In this document: in pieces, positions 58,870 through 64,000 of the stretch
How the letters are laid out: each line of letters begins with the position of its first letter
Position numbering within the stretch: the stretch's first letter is position 1
Assembly: GCF_000972845.2 (NCBI RefSeq)
Contig: NC_040022.1
Location: forward strand, 1,713,011 to 1,777,010
Direction of reading: 5' to 3'
Origin: Larimichthys crocea
Taxonomy: Eukaryota > Chordata > Actinopteri > Sciaenidae
DNA length: 64,000 bases
Position numbers and translations under genes: made by a program
Notes under the pieces: model-generated
Databases searched by the model: none
What the model saw: only the letters and a program-made list of their open reading frames with translations
What the model was told of the DNA's origin: nothing

Positions 58870-61560
58870 CACCTTCCATCCAGACCTCTTAATAATTTCT
58901 TAATAATTAAATAACAACTAAAAGGTCAAAATTACTACCGTAAATCATCTAAAACATTACCCCATTCTTATGTGCACACCCATGCACCAAAACTCACACA
59001 CTTCAACCTATTTTGTCTTCCTGTTACACTGCTGACTGTGTGTTGACAGCTGGTTGCAGACATAGAGCTGACCATATTGATGGAGCTGTCGCTGGCCAGG
59101 CCTGCAGAGTTGCAGATTCACGTGTGTGTGTGTGTTACTGGCTGGACTGTGTACCTGCATGAGAGAGAATTTATTGATCGAAGATTAGAGCGCAAGAAAT
59201 AAAGAGAGCGATGTCTTTGGGATGCAGAGCAACATGAAAGAGTGAAAATTACATGCTAATCAATGCATATTGTATGACTAAAAGAGCAGAGAGTGAATAT
59301 GTGTGTGAATATGGTGAACATTTTGTGAGAGTTTTTCTTTCCATGCGCACATGAACTGACACTCTCCTTCTGTCACACTGTTACCCCTGTGGTTATAATG
59401 TCCTATCTTACACACTCACCTTAATGCTTCAATAGCTATCCCTTCCAATTCAGCATCTTTGTTTATGATCAGCCGCTTATTAACACGTTAACATTTTTTA
59501 AGAACTGAACTGAATATTCATAAATATAACTGATACAAGTCTATTTAGAAACTTATAAACAGACTAAATAACACAGGTTAAAGGAAGGAAAGGGCTTTGT
59601 AAGGGAACAGCTCAGTGGATTGGCCACTATTAGAAATGAAAGCCTGTGAAACCTGCATGCTTTTGGCCCTCCATGTCACTTAGCCCATCAAACCACCAGG
59701 CTCAGCACTTCCTTTGCTCTCCATGGCCCCGTTTCAAGCTGCGAACTCCCCAGTCAACCACCGTATTAGCTGGATTAACCTCCACGCTCACTTTGGTTGT
59801 CTGTCTCTCTCCTGCAGCACCAGAATTAAAGCTGTCCTTTGCTTCTTGCTGCCTCTGCCAGTCTAGCTCTCTTTCTCTTTCCACAGCTTATGTTACATTC
59901 TGTTAGTTCTGCGGCAAACAAACGCCTCTCGCCTTCTTTCTCCCTGTGCAGCTGGAAATGTCATCTCCCTTTTCTCTCAGATTTCTTTTGTCCTTCCTTT
60001 TTTTCTCCTGGTATTATCTAGCTCAGTCTCATTCTTGCGATCATTCTCTTCTTGACAATATTTCTTCAGAGAGGGGATATTTCCTCCCCTTTTTCCTCCA
60101 TCTCTCACCCTCTTCTGGCTTTTTGGTGTGTTTTTTTTCTTCATTCATTTGGTTCTCTGTCCTGTCATTATTACTGCATTGAGTGGCTTTGTGTGGCAGC
60201 TCCTGTCTTATCTGGTTCTGTCAGGTGCCGGTTAAAATCCATTCATCGGTAGGATGCACAAAGGTGGGCTGGTAAAATGCCAGTGCTGCCTCCACAACGC
60301 AATGGGAGGAATATTTTTTGGCTGGACACATTGTATGGCTCTGAATGTGTCTTGATTCACTCTTCCTCCCTCTCTCCATTTTACTATCTGTTTGTCAACA
60401 GTGGAAGAAAATGGGTTTGTTACTCTAACAGCGTGTCTCTGTGTCTGTACTGTTCACTTTTAGTACTCCACCTTTACTTTGGTTAAAATTCATATGTGCA
60501 ATGTGCAGTCTATGAGCACATACATTACACAAGTCATGAGACATGAGTATTAACTTGGAGCCATGTCTCTGGCAAACTGATGAATGTAAGTCCAATATTC
60601 ACTCTTCTCTGTATTTGTGTTCAGCAGCTCCAGACGGAAATATGTGAATCTTTAACTCCTAAATGCTACACTATGGATGTATAAAGGTAACTGGATACAG
60701 AATTGCTGGTGTGGCACCGTTCATTGTTCTGCCAAAAAGTTTTCTGAGCATGAGGATCATCTACATATGCTTGTGCATTTAGACCTATAGAGCAAGTGTA
60801 GTGTAGCCCTCTGCTAACTTGGATGGAGACAGAATCGATTTAATCATGAGATACTTCTAGACTTTCGAAATGTTATCGCCCTGTACTTTTAATGGGGCCA
60901 ACAGCTAGTCGTTAACTTTGCCTGTCTTCTGTCTGGTGCTAGTATAAAGTGGGTAATGACTGCCTGCTTTGGCTGCATATCAGGTTGATGAGAATGAAAC
61001 TGATGAAGGTATAGGCAAAAACAATGAGCTGAAAGGCACTAAAACACGTGGTTGAGCTGGGAACTACAGAACAGGGTGATCATTTTTGGGCAGTTTGTCA
61101 CTTGTGAGATTTTCCACACTACACAGTCATAGTCATCTGATGTATTGTTGATATATGAATATAATTATATAAATAGAACAGCTTTAAAATAAAGTAAACA
61201 TATTATATGACTTATTTTATCACATCCCCAACATTGTCTTCTTAGATATATTCTTGCCACCCTCTTGACATGGAAAACTTTCGCAACACCTGCCCTACTA
61301 TTACTCAAAGTGCGTACTGGGGGAAAAGCCTCCTGATTGCATACATAATCCTACAGTTTTGTTGAATAAATTCCTAGATGACAATTATATTGCTGGAAAT
61401 CTTCATTTCATGAACCATAAGGTCACTGAAAGGTTTCATTTTGCTACTAGAATACAGAGTTCCTGCATTAGTATTAGCCATGCGGCTGAATAAGTAATGG
61501 TAATGCAATATTCCAGTATCCCCTGACCTGAATAAGAACATTTATACACTGGTACTGAGC
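58870..61560. other. Non-coding intergenic DNA
   Basis: No supported gene. A pyrimidine-rich tract spans about 59790-60180. An open 72-bp stretch between an AG and a GT at 59062-59127 ends in a TG repeat and is probably chance. Confidence 0.4.
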
Positions 61561-61579
61561 CCCAGGATGGGCGAGAGGA

Positions 61580-61582
<3 letters not shown>

Positions 61583-61627
<45 letters not shown>
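61583..61627. repeat. (GA)n microsatellite
   Basis: 45 bp of uninterrupted GA. Confidence 0.97.
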
Positions 61628-61629
<2 letters not shown>

Positions 61630-61754
61630 ATTGTGGACATGGTTTGTGGCATTTGGCTTTTTGCTCTCTGTGATGGATTTGGTCCAAACCCTTGAGACAC
61701 ACAAATGAACTGTGACATCTATGACAGCTGGAGATGATGCCCACTGCCCTGTCG

Positions 61755-61758
<4 letters not shown>

Positions 61759-61800
<42 letters not shown>
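61759..61800. repeat. (CA)n microsatellite
   Basis: 42 bp of uninterrupted AC, 130 bp from the GA tract at 61583-61627. Confidence 0.97.
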
Positions 61801-61807
<7 letters not shown>

Positions 61808-62299
61808 CATTGCATCCTTGGACAGCTGTTTCCAGTTTCTATTGCTAACTTTTCATGCATTATATATCCATTGTGTATCAAGTTTTGCTTTTTGTATATT
61901 ATTGTTTCTTGCTGTAATAAATAAAATATTAAGACGGGTTGAAACACTTGCATAAATACTTCGTGTGGAGCAACAGTTATGTGTGGAGGCTAAACTAGAG
62001 GATTACTACTTGCATCTTTTTGTAATTTTAAGAGCACTTTGAACTAAAATATGCAGAAATGCTGTGAATTTGTCTTTCAAGCCTCTGGGAGTAACAGCAG
62101 GAAAGCAGTGTGATTATGAAGAGTGCTGTGATAAAAAAATCCAAAGAGCCTTTCCATTCTGTCTTTCATTAAGGAGCCTAGATGTGCCTCCAGTGACATA
62201 TATCCTGTTTTACCTCCTGGCAGCATTGTCGACTGCTTGTTTGTCCCTGTGCGGTTGTGTTGTGTGTGTGTTCATGTGTGAACATCTGTGCTCCTTTTA

Positions 62300-64000
62300 G
62301 TCACATCTTTTTACACATTACTTACTTTTTGCACATTGGATATGCTTATTTTGCTCTATTTCTTTCAGCCATGTGCATAAAGGGCAGCATTAGCTATTTT
62401 AATATGAATGTGAACACAATATAAAGACAAAACAATAATGTTAGAGGTCTAATTGCGTGTCTCTCTTCTACTCTGTTTATTGCATGGATAAATCAACATA
62501 TCATCATATTATCAGTGTCAAAACCAATTAACTAATTCATTTTAAATATGTTTCATGCGAGCTGCAGGTTGACAATAAATGGAGTCAAATGACCGTGCAG
62601 ACATTCCTAACTAGATTAGTGTATTGATCCAAAAAATGTTGCTGCGCTAAATACGAAACAATTAGCTACATTGTGTCAATTAAATCAGGTGGGCAGTCTT
62701 GATTATGATTCACCTAAATGATAAAGTGTTCTTCATGACTTAAGATTGAGCTTCACTTCTGTCGTGTGTATGTGTGCTGAAGCGATTGGTCTTTTGACAG
62801 GCTGCAGGAAACAAGGCGGTGCAAAGGGGTTTTACATGCTGGCGGATGACATCACACACTTGGGGGCTCTAAAACACACACTGCCAGCTCACTTATAATC
62901 CACAGGATACACATCCAGTCAAATCACAATTGATGTCAGAATAAATTAAGCGGCAACACGCCTCTTTGATATATCCAGACTTTAGGCCAGACAAAGACAT
63001 ACGGGGAGAAAAGAGAAGAGAGGTAGAAAGAGGACAGAAAGAAAGAGAGGACTGTTATCGTCCCAGGATCCAGATTAATAAAAGAAGTGTGAGAGGCTGA
63101 GGAATTCTGACTCTGGGTAGTCAGATGATGCTATTATAACAATCAATCCCACACTTTCCAACCTGTTGGTACATTGTTTCCATCTTTTGTGATTTCTTTT
63201 CTGCCCTTTCTGTTTTGATTTGTGTCACTTCCTGGGAAACCCCAAATCATATTGTGTGGGCCATCAAGCTTGGGAGCTCCCTAACTGGGTCAAATTAAAG
63301 TTTGAAGAAGCTTTTTAGGGCTGCAGCTTGGAATTACTAGCACTGCCATGAGTGTGGGGGAAACTTTCATTCTTGGAATTATCCTGTGGTTAATAGTTAC
63401 TTGTAGTTCTTCTATCTATGGCATCCAAGTCTATCTAGGACTTTGAGGGTACAACAACATATTTAATATATTGTATATATTTGAAAGAAATCTCAGAATT
63501 GCCTTTACATGGACTTTAACTGTTTTTTTCAGTTTGTTTCCTTAGTGAATAATCAATATTAAGCATAAATAAGCATAAAGACTGGAAACAGCTAGCCCGG
63601 CTCTGTCATAAGGTAGAAAAATCTGCCTCCCAGCAGTTAACACATTATACTGTATCTGTTTAACCCACACACACACAAAAAAAACAAAGAGTGACAACAA
63701 CAGATTATGTTTTTACAGGAGGTTTGGGACTGTTTCTTGATTGAGCACAATGACTTCCTGGAGTATGAGCTACTTGTCTGGTAACCTCACAATGAGTTTT
63801 GGGGCTTCATAATGGGTAATCCCCAGGGCAAGTCTCCAGGAATTTACTGCACTCAAGCACACAACCTCTGTAAAACCACAAAATGTTCTTTTTAGACTTT
63901 AAGACTTGTTTGTGTTTAAACAAATCACATATAACATCAAATTAGAGTGCTTGTTGGTATAACTGGTTACCTTTAGTTACCTCTTTGTGCTAACTCTCTT
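62300..64000. other. Non-coding DNA with possible regulatory texture
   Basis: Non-repetitive AT-rich sequence with many homeodomain-type cores spans about 62380-62720. A purine-rich stretch at 63000-63060 follows a GC-balanced segment and could be a 5'UTR, but no start codon with a convincing downstream donor was found. Nothing here is supported as a gene. Confidence 0.3.

Noticed and set aside
59062..59127. Open stretch between an acceptor-like TTGACAG and a donor-like GTGTGT, encoding DIELTILMELSLARPAEL
   Set aside because: The donor is merely the start of a TG repeat, there is no neighbouring exon, and the peptide is unfamiliar.
61474..61953. 159-codon minus-strand open frame
   Set aside because: It crosses the CA and GA microsatellites, producing Val-Cys and Leu-Ser runs. 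It is an artefact.
63000..63060. Purine-rich GAGAAAAGAGAAGAGAGG run as a 5'UTR of a downstream gene
   Set aside because: No start codon with a believable donor follows before the window ends, and purine-rich tracts are common in this region.

Overview
This window is vertebrate nuclear DNA, almost certainly from a ray-finned (teleost) fish. Genes are split by GT-AG introns. Dinucleotide microsatellites are frequent. Several dispersed repeats are families I recognise from teleost genomes: LINE 3' tails, small inverted-terminal-repeat elements and fold-back repeats. There is no bacterial, plasmid or phage content.

Three protein-coding genes occupy the first 36 kb. Positions 819-15669 (+) carry 21 coding exons of llgl1 (lethal giant larvae homolog 1), entered after its 5' exons. 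Positions 21092-31370 (-) carry flii (flightless-1 homolog), complete in 31 coding exons and 1268 codons. Positions 32752-36139 (+) carry a DESI1-like desumoylating isopeptidase gene, complete in 6 exons and 168 codons. All exon junctions were read by eye and keep the reading frame. llgl1 and flii converge tail to tail, as in mammals (human 17p11.2). flii and the DESI1-like gene diverge from a shared 1.4-kb intergenic segment.

Positions 36.1-64 kb hold no gene I can support. This stretch contains a 303-bp MITE with a perfect 8-bp target duplication, LINE remnants, several copies of old teleost repeats, large microsatellites, a 37-bp-arm quasi-palindrome and a U1-snRNA-like segment. It also has a few non-repetitive stretches that could be conserved regulatory DNA, and one weak candidate first coding exon near 49.9 kb.

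The three genes are not a functional operon, and their adjacency is syntenic. LLGL1 is a cortical polarity scaffold controlled by aPKC. FLII is a leucine-rich-repeat/gelsolin protein linking actin to nuclear-receptor and LRRFIP signalling. DESI1 is a PPPDE cysteine isopeptidase. I found no evidence of a previously undescribed multi-gene system. The best leads are the DESI1-like gene beside flii (possible retained ohnolog), microsatellites placed right at 5' splice sites in two genes, the head-to-head retroelement tails in the divergent promoter interval, the quasi-palindrome and the U1-like sequence.
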